Notes: a model not told the origin generated them from the letters alone. DNA of 64,000 nt from an uncultured Neglectibacter sp. (GCA_904419785.1 CAJFSY010000001.1:187174-251173), one strand, 5' to 3'. Counted from the first letter of the stretch, positions 43,343 through 53,683 are shown. Program-made: numbers and translations.

Positions 43343-45402
43343 TGGCCATCCTCCCCATTGGTGGAAGAACCTTCCTCACTGGTGCTGCTGTCGCTGGATT
43401 CTGTATTTTCTCCGCCAGACTGCCCACCGCCGGAAGGCGTAAATTCATACGTGCGCAGCACTTGTGTGCTTTGAGAATCAAAATTGAACTCATATTCCAT
43501 ATAAGTCTGACCATTGAGAGTCACTACCACGGTTTCTGTGCCAGAAGTCCCTGTAAAACTGATAGAATAACTGCTGGCATAAGCAGGATTGACTACTTCA
43601 GAGGTCACCTGAGTGCCATTGCGATATACATTCAATGTGATATCTTCATCCACACCGCTCGGTAATGGAATACTGGTAGACAATGTTTTCGTTGCGCCTT
43701 TGCCGGAACTTACCGTGATATCTACAGTAGAACCCTTGGACACTTCCGATCCTTCCTCTGGCGTAACGCTGATAACTGTATCAGCAGGCAAAGTACTGGT
43801 GTCATCTTTAGTGATAGACCCCACACTCAAACCGGCATCCTCCAGTTTTGCAGTAACATTATAAAGCAAGTCTCCTTCAAGTCCTGTGGGAACAGTTACC
43901 TGTTCTGTAGCGGGGCCGCTGCTCACCTTGAGAGTGACAACGCTGCCAAGGTCAACCGGTGTGCCCTTAGCGGGATCTGTGGAAACAACAAGGCCTTTTT
44001 CCACTTTATCATCCGCTACATTTTCCACTTTGCTGTGCAAGCCTTTCTCTTCCAACGCCTTTTGCGCGTCTTCCATCGTCTGATTCGTCACATCGGGAAC
44101 CTCAACCTGTTCCACGCCACCGTTGACTAACAATTCCACATCCGCGTTCTTCTTCACCATAATCCCGGATTCCGGATTTTGCTTCATGATTTCGCCCGGC
44201 TGTTTATCAGGATCGTTGCCCTTGGTTACTTTAAAGTTAAAACCGGAATATTCTTCATTGGCAATCACATCTTCATATAATTGCCCCACTAATTGGGGCA
44301 TTTTCATCAAATCGTCTCCTTCTTTCGGACGATTGTTCCAATAGTTCAAGAAATAAATAGCCGCTACAGCAATGCCAACGATAACAGCTGCCACCAGAAC
44401 GCCTTTCACCACCATAGCACCCTTTGCACTGCGGCGGGAACGCACCAATTCTTCCTCATACTCATAGTCATCATTATAAGAGGGCGATTGCCGGGAAGAA
44501 TCATAGGCTTCCATACTGCGGGAAGCGTCATAACGGGCATTGGCTGTCTGCAGGTCATAATGGAACACCACGTTGGGATTCCGCCGGAACTGGTCTAAAT
44601 CGTCTAGCATTTCCCCAGCAGACTGAAAACGGTCCACGGGATTTTTCTCCATGGCCTTCATGGTGATCTGTTCCAGGCCCCTGGGAATAGAAGGATTCAA
44701 TTCCCTAGGCATAACGGGTTTTGCCTGCAACTGCATCAAAGCCACCGACACCGCGTTATCCGCCACAAAAGGAAGTTTTCCGGTAAGCATTTCATACAGC
44801 ATCACGCCTACCGAATAGATATCGGCCTTATCGGTGATATAATCCCCGCTGGCCTGCTCAGGAGCAATATAATGAACAGAACCAATGGCTTTGTCGGTCA
44901 TGGTAGTAGTTTCACTTTGAAGGAACCGGGCAATGCCAAAGTCGGCCACTTTAATAGTGCCGTCTTGCAAAAGCATGATATTCTGCGGCTTTATATCCCG
45001 ATGGATAATCCCTTTTTCATGGGCGCACTCCAACGCCATGAGAATTTGAGTTGTAAAATGCACCGCTTCGTTCCAGCGGATAGCCCCTTCTTGCTCAATA
45101 TACTGCTTTAAAGTGATTCCATCAATATATTCCATAACAATATACTGAATCTGATCACCGAAGCTCACATCATACACTTTGACAATGTTGGGATGAGACA
45201 ACACCGCAATCGCTTTGGACTCATTGCGGAAGCGGCGGAGAAAATCGCTGTTGTTAGAGAATTCTTCCTTCAAAATCTTTATGGCAACCCAGCGGCTTTC
45301 CACACGGTCATATGCCTTATACACATAGGCCATACCGCCAACACCGATCAACTCATGAATCTCATATCTGCCATCCAGACGCTTGCCAATGAATCTATCC
45401 AT
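43339..45402 (-). CDS. prkC: PASTA-domain Ser/Thr protein kinase
   Basis: PrkC senses peptidoglycan fragments and phosphorylates cell-wall and translation proteins; in Bacillus it can trigger spore germination. The 687-residue protein has a kinase domain over about residues 1-270 with HRDIKPQN and DFGIARF, one membrane span near 335-355, and three PASTA repeats (about 370-570). After these comes a beta-rich C-terminal part and a low-complexity Gly/Ser/Glu tail. The phosphatase gene prpC is 40 bases upstream. Confidence 0.96.
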   Translation of the reverse strand: MDRFIGKRLDGRYEIHELIGVGGMAYVYKAYDRVESRWVAIKILKEEFSNNSDFLRRFRNESKAIAVLSHPNIVKVYDVSFGDQIQYIVMEYIDGITLKQYIEQEGAIRWNEAVHFTTQILMALECAHEKGIIHRDIKPQNIMLLQDGTIKVADFGIARFLQSETTTMTDKAIGSVHYIAPEQASGDYITDKADIYSVGVMLYEMLTGKLPFVADNAVSVALMQLQAKPVMPRELNPSIPRGLEQITMKAMEKNPVDRFQSAGEMLDDLDQFRRNPNVVFHYDLQTANARYDASRSMEAYDSSRQSPSYNDDYEYEEELVRSRRSAKGAMVVKGVLVAAVIVGIAVAAIYFLNYWNNRPKEGDDLMKMPQLVGQLYEDVIANEEYSGFNFKVTKGNDPDKQPGEIMKQNPESGIMVKKNADVELLVNGGVEQVEVPDVTNQTMEDAQKALEEKGLHSKVENVADDKVEKGLVVSTDPAKGTPVDLGSVVTLKVSSGPATEQVTVPTGLEGDLLYNVTAKLEDAGLSVGSITKDDTSTLPADTVISVTPEEGSEVSKGSTVDITVSSGKGATKTLSTSIPLPSGVDEDITLNVYRNGTQVTSEVVNPAYASSYSISFTGTSGTETVVVTLNGQTYMEYEFNFDSQSTQVLRTYEFTPSGGGQSGGENTESSDSSTSEEGSSTNGEDGQ

Positions 45403-45442
45403 AAACAGTTACCAAACCTTTCTGTAGTTATCCAGCAGAAAA

Positions 45443-46180
45443 TCAACCGTTGCGGATGACAGCCACTGTAATGTTGTCAGCGCCGCCGCATTTTACCGCA
45501 AACTGTATCAATTCCCTCGGCAGGGCATGTTCTTCTCTTTCGTACTGATTCATGTATTGTTCTAAAAGCTCTTCATCAATATAGTTGGAAAGTCCGTCAG
45601 AACAAGACAACGCCAGATCTCCAGGAGAAAAGTCCCAAGCCGCGTAGTCGCAGCGTACCTGATCGTGCACGCCCAATACGCGGGTAATGATATTCCGTTT
45701 TGGATGAACTCTCGCTTCCGCCTGCGTGATCTGCCCAAAATTGACAAGGTCCTGCACATAAGAGTGGTCCATTGTTATCTGCGTCAAAACACCTTCATGA
45801 CGAAGATACGCTCTGCTATCCCCAATATGCGCTACATGAAGAGTACCTTTTGTCGCAATCATCAGCACGACCGTAGTGCCCATTCCCCGCAAATCCGGTT
45901 GTTCCAAAGAAATACGATGCACCTCATCATTCGCGCGGTTGATTGCGTTGATCATCAAATTTTTTAAATTTGGTTTACTTAGATTCTCATTAAACCCCGA
46001 AAGAATCTGTTCACGGATTGTTTCCACCGCAATAGCGCTAGCCACATTTCCGCCATTCGCGCCCCCCATACCATCACAGACAATGGCCCAGGCACTATTT
46101 TGAGAAAAGAGCCCACAATCGCAGCTATCTTGATTCGAGCTGCGCACAGCTCCCACATCTGTTTCAAAATCAACTCTCAT
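45443..46180 (-). CDS. prpC: PP2C-type Ser/Thr protein phosphatase
   Basis: PrpC reverses PrkC phosphorylation. The 245-residue protein has the PP2C metal motifs: DVGAVRSSNQD near the N-terminus, VCDGMGGANGG, SDGLSNYI and GGADNITV. The ATG at 46180 lies eight bases after GGAGG and overlaps the end of rlmN by 11 bases. A longer ORF from 46219 runs further into rlmN and is unlikely. Confidence 0.95.
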   Translation of the reverse strand: MRVDFETDVGAVRSSNQDSCDCGLFSQNSAWAIVCDGMGGANGGNVASAIAVETIREQILSGFNENLSKPNLKNLMINAINRANDEVHRISLEQPDLRGMGTTVVLMIATKGTLHVAHIGDSRAYLRHEGVLTQITMDHSYVQDLVNFGQITQAEARVHPKRNIITRVLGVHDQVRCDYAAWDFSPGDLALSCSDGLSNYIDEELLEQYMNQYEREEHALPRELIQFAVKCGGADNITVAVIRNG

Positions 46181-47228
46181 GTCCGGTCCCTCCTTCGACT
46201 TTCCGTCTAAGCTGCCCACAAGAAGCTTCGATATCCGATCCCAGTGTCCGCCGGACAGTGGCTGTTACGCCTCGGGCTTCCAACAAAGCAACGAAGCGCT
46301 TTTGCCGGTCCAGGCCGCTTTTCTTATAGCCGGTACCCGTTACATCGTTGACAGGGATCAAATTCACATGGGCTAAAATCCCTTTCAGTTTACCGGCTAA
46401 CTCTTTGGCACACCAATCCATATCATTGACGCCACTGATCATTGCGTACTCGAAGGAGATGCGCCGGCCTGTCTTGTCACTATAATATTTGCAGGCCCGC
46501 AAAAGCTCTTCTATGTTCCAACGTTTGTTCACCGGCATAGTCTTGGAACGAATTTCATCATTTGGCGCGTGGAGCGATACCGATAACGTCAGTTGAAGTT
46601 TCTTATCCGCCAAGTCGTAAATTTTATCTACTAACCCACAGGTGGATAAAGAAATATGCCGCATTCCGATATTTAAACCTTCGGCAGAGGTAACCAACTC
46701 TAAAAAGCGCAGCACATTCTCATAGTTGTCCAGAGGTTCCCCCATTCCCATCAACACAATATGGGAAATCCTCTCTCCTGCGTCTAAAGACGCTGCCTGA
46801 ATCTGAGAAAGAATTTCTGAAGCTGAAAGATTCCGGGAAAAACCGCTCTGGCCCGTAGCACAAAAGCTACAGTTCATTTTACACCCAACCTGGGTAGAAA
46901 TGCAAATAGAACTTCCATGATGATAATGCATCAGCACAGATTCCACATGCTGCCCGTCCGGTAAACGAAACAGATACTTTACCGTGCCATCTTTGGAAAC
47001 CAGCTTTCTTTCTACCTCGGCCCACACAATATCATATTTTTGCGACAGTTCCTCGCGAAGGGATTTGGAAAGATCGGACATTTGAGAAAAATCTGTCACG
47101 CCCCTATGAAGCCATCGGTACACCTGTTCCGCCCGATACTTTGGCAAACCTAGCGCTCCTAATTCCTCACGAAGCTCTGAAAGTGTTTTTGACTTGATAT
47201 CTCTAGGGTTTAAAAACTCTGTGTTCAT
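46170..47228 (-). CDS. rlmN: Dual-specificity rRNA/tRNA adenine C2-methyltransferase
   Basis: RlmN is a radical-SAM enzyme that methylates A2503 of 23S rRNA and A37 of some tRNAs. The 352-residue protein has the CxxxCxxC cluster in KMNCSFCATGQSG, the GMGEPLDNY motif, and a C-terminal cysteine in EASCGQLR that acts in catalysis. It overlaps rsmB by four bases, as in the B. subtilis rsmB-rlmN-prpC order. Confidence 0.96.
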   Translation of the reverse strand: MNTEFLNPRDIKSKTLSELREELGALGLPKYRAEQVYRWLHRGVTDFSQMSDLSKSLREELSQKYDIVWAEVERKLVSKDGTVKYLFRLPDGQHVESVLMHYHHGSSICISTQVGCKMNCSFCATGQSGFSRNLSASEILSQIQAASLDAGERISHIVLMGMGEPLDNYENVLRFLELVTSAEGLNIGMRHISLSTCGLVDKIYDLADKKLQLTLSVSLHAPNDEIRSKTMPVNKRWNIEELLRACKYYSDKTGRRISFEYAMISGVNDMDWCAKELAGKLKGILAHVNLIPVNDVTGTGYKKSGLDRQKRFVALLEARGVTATVRRTLGSDIEASCGQLRRKVEGGTGHES

Positions 47229-48562
47229 AAATCTCCTTTTCTGCGGAAGCGGGCGGCAAAAAAGCCGTCGGAACCCCCGGCGAAGGGCAACATCGTTAAA
47301 GTGTGGGCAGGTTCTTCCACAACACGCGCGACTCCCGGCAGCGAAAAATCTGCTGGCTCAAACTCTGGGTGAGAACATAAAAACCGCTGGGCAACTTCCC
47401 CATTTTCCGCGGGATTTAAGGTACAAGTAGCATAAACCAAAAAGCCTCCCGGCTTGACCAAAGAAGCGCCGTTTTCTAAAATCCCATACTGAATTTTTGG
47501 CAAATCTTTTATGGAAGATACAGGCTTATAACGGATTTCCGGCTTTCTCCGGATCACTCCATACCCGGAACAAGGCACATCGCAAAGCACGGCGTCCATC
47601 AGTGGTAGGCCATCATAAGGTTTTAAACCATCTCGTTGCTCGGCTTGGACACAGTTGAGACCCAAACGCTGTGCCCCTTTCTCAATCAGTTTTACCCGGC
47701 CTTTATAAAGATCGAAAGAATAAATTATTCCTTTGTTTTCCAGTGCCTGGGCTAAAGTGAATGTCTTACCTCCCGGAGCGGCGCAACAGTCACAAACCAT
47801 TTGACCAGGCTTTACCTCCAAAAGCTGACAGGCAAGTTGCGCGGAAAGATCTTGAACGTGAAATAAACCCTCTTGAAATTCTGGCAACGCCGCAGGAGAA
47901 CCTTCTCCTTCAAAGATGGCAGCTCCTAACGGGAACTCTAATTCTGACAAGGCAATTCCCTTGTCAGATAATTTTTTCGCCAACTGGTCGGTACGAATTT
48001 TTACCGTATTCACCCGAATATATAATGACGGCCTTTGCTGAAAAGCTTCCAAAAGTTGGCCGCAAAGTTTCTTTCCATAAGACCGCTGCCACAAAGCAAT
48101 CAGTTCTTTTGGCAAAGAATACCTTAAGCTCAAGGCTTCAAGGGAATCTCCTTCTGGGAAAACAATCTGTGATTTTCTCCGAACCAAATTTCGTAAGACC
48201 CCATTAACTAACCCGGCATAAGTGCCTTTCTTTAATGTTTTGGCTTCCTCTACCGCTTCGTTTACTGCTGCGGAATCCGGAACACGATCCAAATAGAGAA
48301 TTTGATATGCTCCGCAGCGAAGAAGCATCCACACAGACGTATCAAGCTTCTTTTTCGGATCTTTCAAACAGCTTTTCAATGCGTAATCCAATGGCAGACG
48401 TTTTTCCAAAACCCCATAAAAAATCGTAGCGGCCAACGCGCCATCCCTGTGATCCAAACCAGCGGAGCGTAAAGCTTTGTCTATTACAATATTGGAATAT
48501 CCTTCGTTTTCTTCCATTTGCAGCAAAGCCTGCAATGCAGTATGTCTGGCGGTTGCCCTCAT
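47225..48562 (-). CDS. rsmB: 16S rRNA cytosine-967 C5-methyltransferase
   Basis: RsmB (Sun) methylates C967 of 16S rRNA. The 445-residue protein has an N-terminal NusB-like RNA-binding domain (about residues 1-135) and a Rossmann methyltransferase domain with CCAAPGGKTF for SAM binding. The catalytic cysteines lie in CDVPCSGYG and VYATCTLNPAEN. The length and domain order are standard. Confidence 0.95.
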   Translation of the reverse strand: MRATARHTALQALLQMEENEGYSNIVIDKALRSAGLDHRDGALAATIFYGVLEKRLPLDYALKSCLKDPKKKLDTSVWMLLRCGAYQILYLDRVPDSAAVNEAVEEAKTLKKGTYAGLVNGVLRNLVRRKSQIVFPEGDSLEALSLRYSLPKELIALWQRSYGKKLCGQLLEAFQQRPSLYIRVNTVKIRTDQLAKKLSDKGIALSELEFPLGAAIFEGEGSPAALPEFQEGLFHVQDLSAQLACQLLEVKPGQMVCDCCAAPGGKTFTLAQALENKGIIYSFDLYKGRVKLIEKGAQRLGLNCVQAEQRDGLKPYDGLPLMDAVLCDVPCSGYGVIRRKPEIRYKPVSSIKDLPKIQYGILENGASLVKPGGFLVYATCTLNPAENGEVAQRFLCSHPEFEPADFSLPGVARVVEEPAHTLTMLPFAGGSDGFFAARFRRKGDL

Positions 48563-48588
48563 AATATCTTCCTATCTATCCTTAACCT

Positions 48589-48687
48589 TTATAGGTTCCC
48601 TTTTTCTACGATCGCTAACAACAAGCTGCCGCCCTGAAAGCTCTTTTCCGATTTAATCACAAATCGCTTTTTCTGCTTTTCAAGCAT
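48589..48687 (-). CDS. Possible 32-residue ORF after fmt
   Basis: A short basic ORF starts MLEKQKKRFVIKSEKS and overlaps the end of fmt by eight bases. The only ribosome-binding candidate is a weak GGAAG. It partly fills the 117-base gap between fmt and rsmB. I recognise no family, and it may be non-coding or a degraded remnant. Confidence 0.2.
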   Translation of the reverse strand: MLEKQKKRFVIKSEKSFQGGSLLLAIVEKGNL

Positions 48688-49615
48688 GGCTTCCGTTTTC
48701 AAAACAAGAGCCTTCCTGCAGAGGATGACCCAACAGGTAACTCTTCCCATCCATCCGTTTTCCGTTCTCCGTTTGAATCTCTACCAATTCTAAAGCGTCA
48801 TTCCCACAATAAACGCAGAGCTTTCCATTTTTGACAAAAGCTTTTCCCGGAGCTCCAGTCTCCGATATTACCCGGGAAGCATGCAGCTTCAATTTTTTTC
48901 CATCCAAAAAGGAATAAGCGGAAGGCCATGGGTTCAATCCACGAATCAAATCATGAAGTTCCTGAGCGGGCCGCGTCCAATCAATCACAGAGAGCTCTTT
49001 TGAAAGCATGGGCGCCAAAGTCGCTTCCGCCTCGTTTTGTGGAATCGCAGACAATGTCCCTGTTTCCAGTTGTTCCAGTGTAGTGAGAAGCAAGTCCGCC
49101 CCCAAGTCTTTCAGCCGGTCAAAAAGTTCTCCTGCTGTTTCCTCCGGACCTACTGGTGTTTCTGCTTTTAAAAGCATATCCCCTGTGTCCAGGCCTTCAA
49201 CCATAAACATTATGGTTACGCCAGCAGTCTTATCTCCGTGAATGACTGTCCACTGGATGGGAGCCGCTCCCCTATATTTCGGAAGCAAGGAACCGTGAAC
49301 ATTGATACATCCCAGCTTTGGAGCATCCAACACCGCCTTGGGAAGAAGTTTTCCATAAGCCACAACCACAATCACATCCGCACACCAGCCCCGGATTTCC
49401 TCTTGGATCTCTTCTTTCCGCAAAGTAGGCGGCTGAAAAACAGGTATCCCATGTTGCAAAGCCAATTCCTTTACAGGAGGCGCTTGAAGTTTATGGCCAC
49501 GCCCTTTCGGTTTGTCGGGCTGAGTATACACTGCGCAAATTTCGTAGCCGCTGGCCAGGAGTTTTTCTAAAGACGGCACCGCAAAATCGGGTGTACCCAT
49601 AAAAATCACACGCAT
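48680..49615 (-). CDS. fmt: Methionyl-tRNA formyltransferase
   Basis: Fmt formylates initiator Met-tRNA. The 311-residue protein starts MRVIFMGTPDFAVPSL and has the catalytic region NVHGSLLPKYRGAAPIQW with the formyl-transfer histidine, then a C-terminal OB-fold domain. I chose the ATG at 49615, which has a GAGGAAAG site; the longer ORF runs into def. def lies ten bases upstream, the common def-fmt pair. Confidence 0.96.
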   Translation of the reverse strand: MRVIFMGTPDFAVPSLEKLLASGYEICAVYTQPDKPKGRGHKLQAPPVKELALQHGIPVFQPPTLRKEEIQEEIRGWCADVIVVVAYGKLLPKAVLDAPKLGCINVHGSLLPKYRGAAPIQWTVIHGDKTAGVTIMFMVEGLDTGDMLLKAETPVGPEETAGELFDRLKDLGADLLLTTLEQLETGTLSAIPQNEAEATLAPMLSKELSVIDWTRPAQELHDLIRGLNPWPSAYSFLDGKKLKLHASRVISETGAPGKAFVKNGKLCVYCGNDALELVEIQTENGKRMDGKSYLLGHPLQEGSCFENGSHA

Positions 49616-49625
49616 AACGCTTTCC

Positions 49626-50114
49626 TCATTCCTCTGCTTCGATAGTTCCGGATTCCAGCTCTTCCTGTGTGAGCATACGGCTGACATGAGATGTAAACAA
49701 CACCCCGTGCAAATGGTCGATCTCATGGCAGAAAGCTCTGGCGCAAAGAGCTTCCCCAGTTTTTTCAAACCAATTTCCATTTCTATCCTGGGCTTTTACC
49801 GTTACTTTCATCGGACGTTTTACCAATCCATATTCTCCGGGATAAGAAAGACAACCCTCAGCGCCGTTTTGCTCCCCTTCGGTAGCAATGATCTCAGGAT
49901 TTATCAGCTCGATAGGGCCGTCTCCCACATCCACTATGCACACCTGCCGCAAAATCCCTACCTGGGGTGCTGCCAATCCAGCGCCGTTGGCATCAGCCAA
50001 GGTCGCTTTCATGTCGTCTAAGAGCTGGTGCAGTTTCTTATCGAATTTTTCTACTTTTCTGCATTCCTTTTCCAAAACATCGTCGCCAAATTTTACGATC
50101 TTTCGAATTGCCAT
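49626..50114 (-). CDS. def: Peptide deformylase
   Basis: Def removes the formyl group from new proteins. The 162-residue type-1 enzyme has all three motifs: GAGLAAPQVG, EGCLSYPG with the metal-binding cysteine, and CHEIDHLHG with HExxH. It lies between priA and fmt, as in B. subtilis. Confidence 0.97.
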   Translation of the reverse strand: MAIRKIVKFGDDVLEKECRKVEKFDKKLHQLLDDMKATLADANGAGLAAPQVGILRQVCIVDVGDGPIELINPEIIATEGEQNGAEGCLSYPGEYGLVKRPMKVTVKAQDRNGNWFEKTGEALCARAFCHEIDHLHGVLFTSHVSRMLTQEELESGTIEAEE

Positions 50115-50134
50115 AGTTTTTCAAGTCCTTTCGC

Positions 50135-52588
50135 TTATAAAATCCAATAGGGATTAGGGTCAGCGTAAGCAGTCACTTGCTGAAATTCCCGCAACGACGC
50201 AAACTGTATCAACAGCCTGGACATCATTTCCTGCAACCGCTGGGAATTCCGGCATTTGACCAAAAGCTTATAACGGTATTTATTACTGACTTTCGCCACT
50301 GCCGCAGGAGATGGGCGCAATACACGAAGCGGCAATTCGCTGTATTCCTCTTTGGCAAGGAGACTGAGCTGCCATAAAAAAGTTTCTGCGCCTTGCTTTA
50401 CCACCGCTTCTTTTTCCCCCACAAACCCGATCACTAAAATATCTACAAAAGGCGGATAAAGCATTGCTTGACGAAAAAGGATCTCCTGTCGGTAAAAACC
50501 AAAATAATCCTGGTTTGCCGCCAAGTGCAGCACAGGATTCTCCGGCGCATATGTTTGAATCATAGCGTGCCCAGGGTATTTGCCCCGGCCGGCCCGCCCA
50601 ACTACTTGGGTGAGCAGGTCGAAGGTCCTTTCGTTGCTGCGAAAATCGTCGCTGAAGAGAGATTGGTCTGCGGAAAGCACGCCCACTAGGGTGACATTTT
50701 CAAAGTCCAGTCCTTTCGCCACCATTTGCGTGCCTACCATAATGTCATATTCACCGCGTGAGAATTGGTCCAGCTTTTTTTCCAAAGAAAACTTCGCAGC
50801 TACTGAATCGGTATCGATCCGCAGCACTCTGGCATCCGGAAGCAGTTGCCGCAGCTGTTCCTCCGCTTTTTGAGTGCCTGTTCCACGAAAAGTTACCGTG
50901 TCATTGCCGCAAGAAGGACAGTGGCTGGAATACGGTACAGAATATCCGCAATAATGACACATGAGACGGCCATTCGCACTGTGATATGTCAACGAGATAC
51001 TGCAATGGGGGCAACTGACCACCTCATGGCAGCTTTGACAGGAAGCAAAAGTGTGGTATCCTCGACGGTTCAGCAGCAAAATAGACTGCCTCCCCATTTG
51101 GAAATTTTCCTTGAGTGCTTTAGCCATAGTCTTGCCAATAGCGGTTTCTCCCGGTGGGGCATCCTCGTTCATATCCACTAATTCTACCTGGGGCAGGACT
51201 GCTTCCCCAAAGCGTTCGGAGAGCTGATGGAAGCCAAACTTCTTTTCTTGCGCCATGCGAAATGTCTCTACAGATGGCGTTGCAGACGCCAGCAAGCAAA
51301 AGGCCCCTGCTTTCCAGCAACGGTACCGTGCCACTTCCCTGGCATCATAGCGGGGACTGGATTCAGATTTATACGTATGCTCCTGCTCCTCATCTATGAC
51401 GATAAGGCCCAGGTCATGCACAGGGGCAAATACCGCGGAACGAGTCCCCACCACAATGGACGCTTCACCCCGGCGCACACGTTTCCATTCGTCCAAACGC
51501 TCTCCCAAGGAAAGCCCGCTGTGAAACAATGCGATGCCATCTCCAAACCAATGGCGGAACTGCCGGATAGTTTGGGCCGTTAGCGAAATTTCCGGCACCA
51601 TCACAATAACGCCCTTGCCTTGGTCGCGGACATGTTGAATAAGTTTCAAAAACACAGAAGTTTTTCCACTTCCTGTAACACCATAAAGCAGCGCTGTGCG
51701 GCGTCCCTCCAGATTTTCATATTCCTCTGTAAGGGCTTCCAAAACTTGCTGCTGGGCCAGAGAAAGCATGAGCTCTTGGCTTATGTCTTCCTCATCCTGA
51801 AAAAAATCCGGGCGGCGGTACACCTCGTATTCAAAGGCTTCCGCCGCTCCTTTATCCACCAAAGCTCGTACTACCGAAGAAGAAGCTCCGGTAAAATAGC
51901 AGAGTTCCCTTTCAGAAGCTTCTCCCGCATCCAACAAAGTCTGATATACGTCTTTTTGCCGCGGCGTCAGTTTTCCAGAATACCCCAGAATTGGACGAAC
52001 CATTTTGGAAGTGGCATCCTTCACACGGCTCATGGCAGTGTTTACCTTGCACAAAACGCCCCGTTCCAACAACTGCTGAAACTCCTGGCTGCATTCTTCC
52101 AAACCGGTTTCTTGGGCTATCTTTTCAGCTGAGAGCGACTTACCTGCTCCTCTCAACAAAAGAATCCCACGCCATTGAGCATCTGTGTAATTCTCTCTGT
52201 CGAAATCTTTAAAATCGCCGCTCAAAACATAATGATCACACAACTTTAAATGATATCCTGTAGGAATCATCAGTTTTGCCGCTTCGAACAGTGTGCAGTA
52301 GTACCGCTCCTTCATCCAACGGGCCAATTCCAACATATCTGGGGAAAGGGCAGCTTCCCGGTCAAGAACACTATCAACGTCTTTGACCCGTTCTCCGCCC
52401 TCTCCCGAAAGGAAAAAAACTATTCCTACCCGACGGCGGTTACCAGCGCCGAAAGGCACGCCGACTCGCACGCCCGGAAGTACCTGTTCCCGCAGCTGCT
52501 GAGGCACACGGTATGTGAAAAGCTTGTCAAAGTGGTAAATCGTGTTTTCCACGGCCACTTTTGCAAACAGCTCATCACTCATTCTCAT
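50135..52588 (-). CDS. priA: Primosomal protein N', replication restart helicase
   Basis: PriA is a helicase that reloads the replisome at collapsed forks. The 817-residue protein has the N-terminal DNA-binding domain, Walker A GVTGSGKTS, the DEAH-type motif IDEEQEH, and the paired zinc-binding cysteines in CQSCHEVVSCPHC and CHYCGYS...CPSCGND. The start overlaps the end of rpoZ by 14 bases; a second ATG two codons later is equally possible. coaBC, which lies between rpoZ and priA in B. subtilis, is missing. Confidence 0.95.
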   Translation of the reverse strand: MRMSDELFAKVAVENTIYHFDKLFTYRVPQQLREQVLPGVRVGVPFGAGNRRRVGIVFFLSGEGGERVKDVDSVLDREAALSPDMLELARWMKERYYCTLFEAAKLMIPTGYHLKLCDHYVLSGDFKDFDRENYTDAQWRGILLLRGAGKSLSAEKIAQETGLEECSQEFQQLLERGVLCKVNTAMSRVKDATSKMVRPILGYSGKLTPRQKDVYQTLLDAGEASERELCYFTGASSSVVRALVDKGAAEAFEYEVYRRPDFFQDEEDISQELMLSLAQQQVLEALTEEYENLEGRRTALLYGVTGSGKTSVFLKLIQHVRDQGKGVIVMVPEISLTAQTIRQFRHWFGDGIALFHSGLSLGERLDEWKRVRRGEASIVVGTRSAVFAPVHDLGLIVIDEEQEHTYKSESSPRYDAREVARYRCWKAGAFCLLASATPSVETFRMAQEKKFGFHQLSERFGEAVLPQVELVDMNEDAPPGETAIGKTMAKALKENFQMGRQSILLLNRRGYHTFASCQSCHEVVSCPHCSISLTYHSANGRLMCHYCGYSVPYSSHCPSCGNDTVTFRGTGTQKAEEQLRQLLPDARVLRIDTDSVAAKFSLEKKLDQFSRGEYDIMVGTQMVAKGLDFENVTLVGVLSADQSLFSDDFRSNERTFDLLTQVVGRAGRGKYPGHAMIQTYAPENPVLHLAANQDYFGFYRQEILFRQAMLYPPFVDILVIGFVGEKEAVVKQGAETFLWQLSLLAKEEYSELPLRVLRPSPAAVAKVSNKYRYKLLVKCRNSQRLQEMMSRLLIQFASLREFQQVTAYADPNPYWIL

Positions 52589-52796
52589 CCGCGACAGGTT
52601 CCGTATCCGGTTCGATAATCAAATATTTACCTTGCACGAAATCCTGTACAGCCAAATCTACAGGTTTCTCTACCAGGATTCTACCTTCGTCTTCGGCTTT
52701 TTGGGCGATTTGCCGGGCACGTTTGGCCACAGCGATCACCAGAGAATATGTGCTCTTATGAGGCACGGTGATGATGTTTTCAGATGGTTTCAGCAT
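52575..52796 (-). CDS. rpoZ: RNA polymerase omega subunit
   Basis: Omega is a small subunit that stabilises RNA polymerase. The 73-residue protein starts [20 protein letters not shown] and includes the typical AKRARQIAQ helix. An ORF opening ten codons earlier lacks a better ribosome-binding site, so I use the ATG at 52796. The C-terminus is acidic. It overlaps both neighbours, gmk and priA, in the conserved gmk-rpoZ order. Confidence 0.92.
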   Translation of the reverse strand: MLKPSENIITVPHKSTYSLVIAVAKRARQIAQKAEDEGRILVEKPVDLAVQDFVQGKYLIIEPDTEPVADENE

Positions 52797-53397
52797 TTTC
52801 CAGCACCCTTTCAATAGAATTTTCATTGCGGGAAAACTTTAATTTTTCCGCTGTGATAATCGCCTGCAGATCGCTTACCGCGTCTTCCAAGCGGTCGTTA
52901 TATACGATATAGTCATAATCCTTTGCGTGAGGAATTTCTTCCCGAGCAGTGGCGAGCCTTTTTTGAACTGTCTCCTCGTCCTCTGTGCCACGGCCTCGGA
53001 GCCGTTCCTCCAACACCTTCATAGAAGGCGGAAGAATAAAGATAGAGACACATTCCGGCATCAGCTTTTTAACCTGCGCGCCGCCCTTCACTTCGATCTC
53101 CAAAACCACATCATGGCCTTGGCCCATCCAAGTCTCTACCGCCTCCCTGGGAGTGCCATAGTAGTTGCCTACATACTCCGCATGCTCCAACATCTTTTCT
53201 TCCTGAATCAACGTCTCAAATTCCTGACGGCTCAAAAAATAATACTGCTTGCCATGCTCCTCGCCAGGTCGTGGGCCGCGGGTAGTAGCGGAAACAGAAA
53301 GTCTCAGGTTATCATCCTGAGCAAAAAGCTCTTTCAATATCGTTCCCTTGCCGCCTCCCGAAGGCGCTGAGATCACCAACAGCAAACCCTTATTCAT
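52780..53397 (-). CDS. gmk: Guanylate kinase
   Basis: Gmk phosphorylates GMP to GDP. The 205-residue protein begins [19 protein letters not shown] with the P-loop and shows the GMP-binding segments [11 protein letters not shown] and YYFLSRQEF. The ATG at 53397 follows GAGGAGG and overlaps remA by eight bases. The longer ORF from 53436 lies within remA. Confidence 0.96.
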   Translation of the reverse strand: MNKGLLLVISAPSGGGKGTILKELFAQDDNLRLSVSATTRGPRPGEEHGKQYYFLSRQEFETLIQEEKMLEHAEYVGNYYGTPREAVETWMGQGHDVVLEIEVKGGAQVKKLMPECVSIFILPPSMKVLEERLRGRGTEDEETVQKRLATAREEIPHAKDYDYIVYNDRLEDAVSDLQAIITAEKLKFSRNENSIERVLENAETI

Positions 53398-53662
53398 GTC
53401 GTTCCTCCTCTTCTGCGCTGGACTCTTCTTTCCCATTAAAGCGCCCAGCTACGGTTTCAGGCAAAATAGCCGAAAGCACCACGTTATCACTGTCCATGAT
53501 AATGACAGCTTTGGTTCGGCGGCCAAAAGTGGCATCGATCAAGATACCTTTTTCTTTGGCTTCCTGAACCATCCGTTTAATGGGAGCGGATTCCGGACTG
53601 ACCACTGCCACAACTTTATCTGCGGAGACAAGATTTCCAAAACCGATATTTACCAATTTCAC
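53390..53662 (-). CDS. remA: RemA-like regulator (DUF370)
   Basis: RemA is a DNA-binding regulator of biofilm matrix genes in B. subtilis. The 90-residue protein has the conserved VNIGFGN, then [15 protein letters not shown]. The start is a GTG after AAAGGAG. The C-terminus carries a short acidic extension. Position between yicC and gmk is as in B. subtilis. Its targets in this organism are not known. Confidence 0.92.
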   Translation of the reverse strand: MKLVNIGFGNLVSADKVVAVVSPESAPIKRMVQEAKEKGILIDATFGRRTKAVIIMDSDNVVLSAILPETVAGRFNGKEESSAEEEERHE

Positions 53663-53683
53663 AGAATTCGCTCCTTTCCAGAA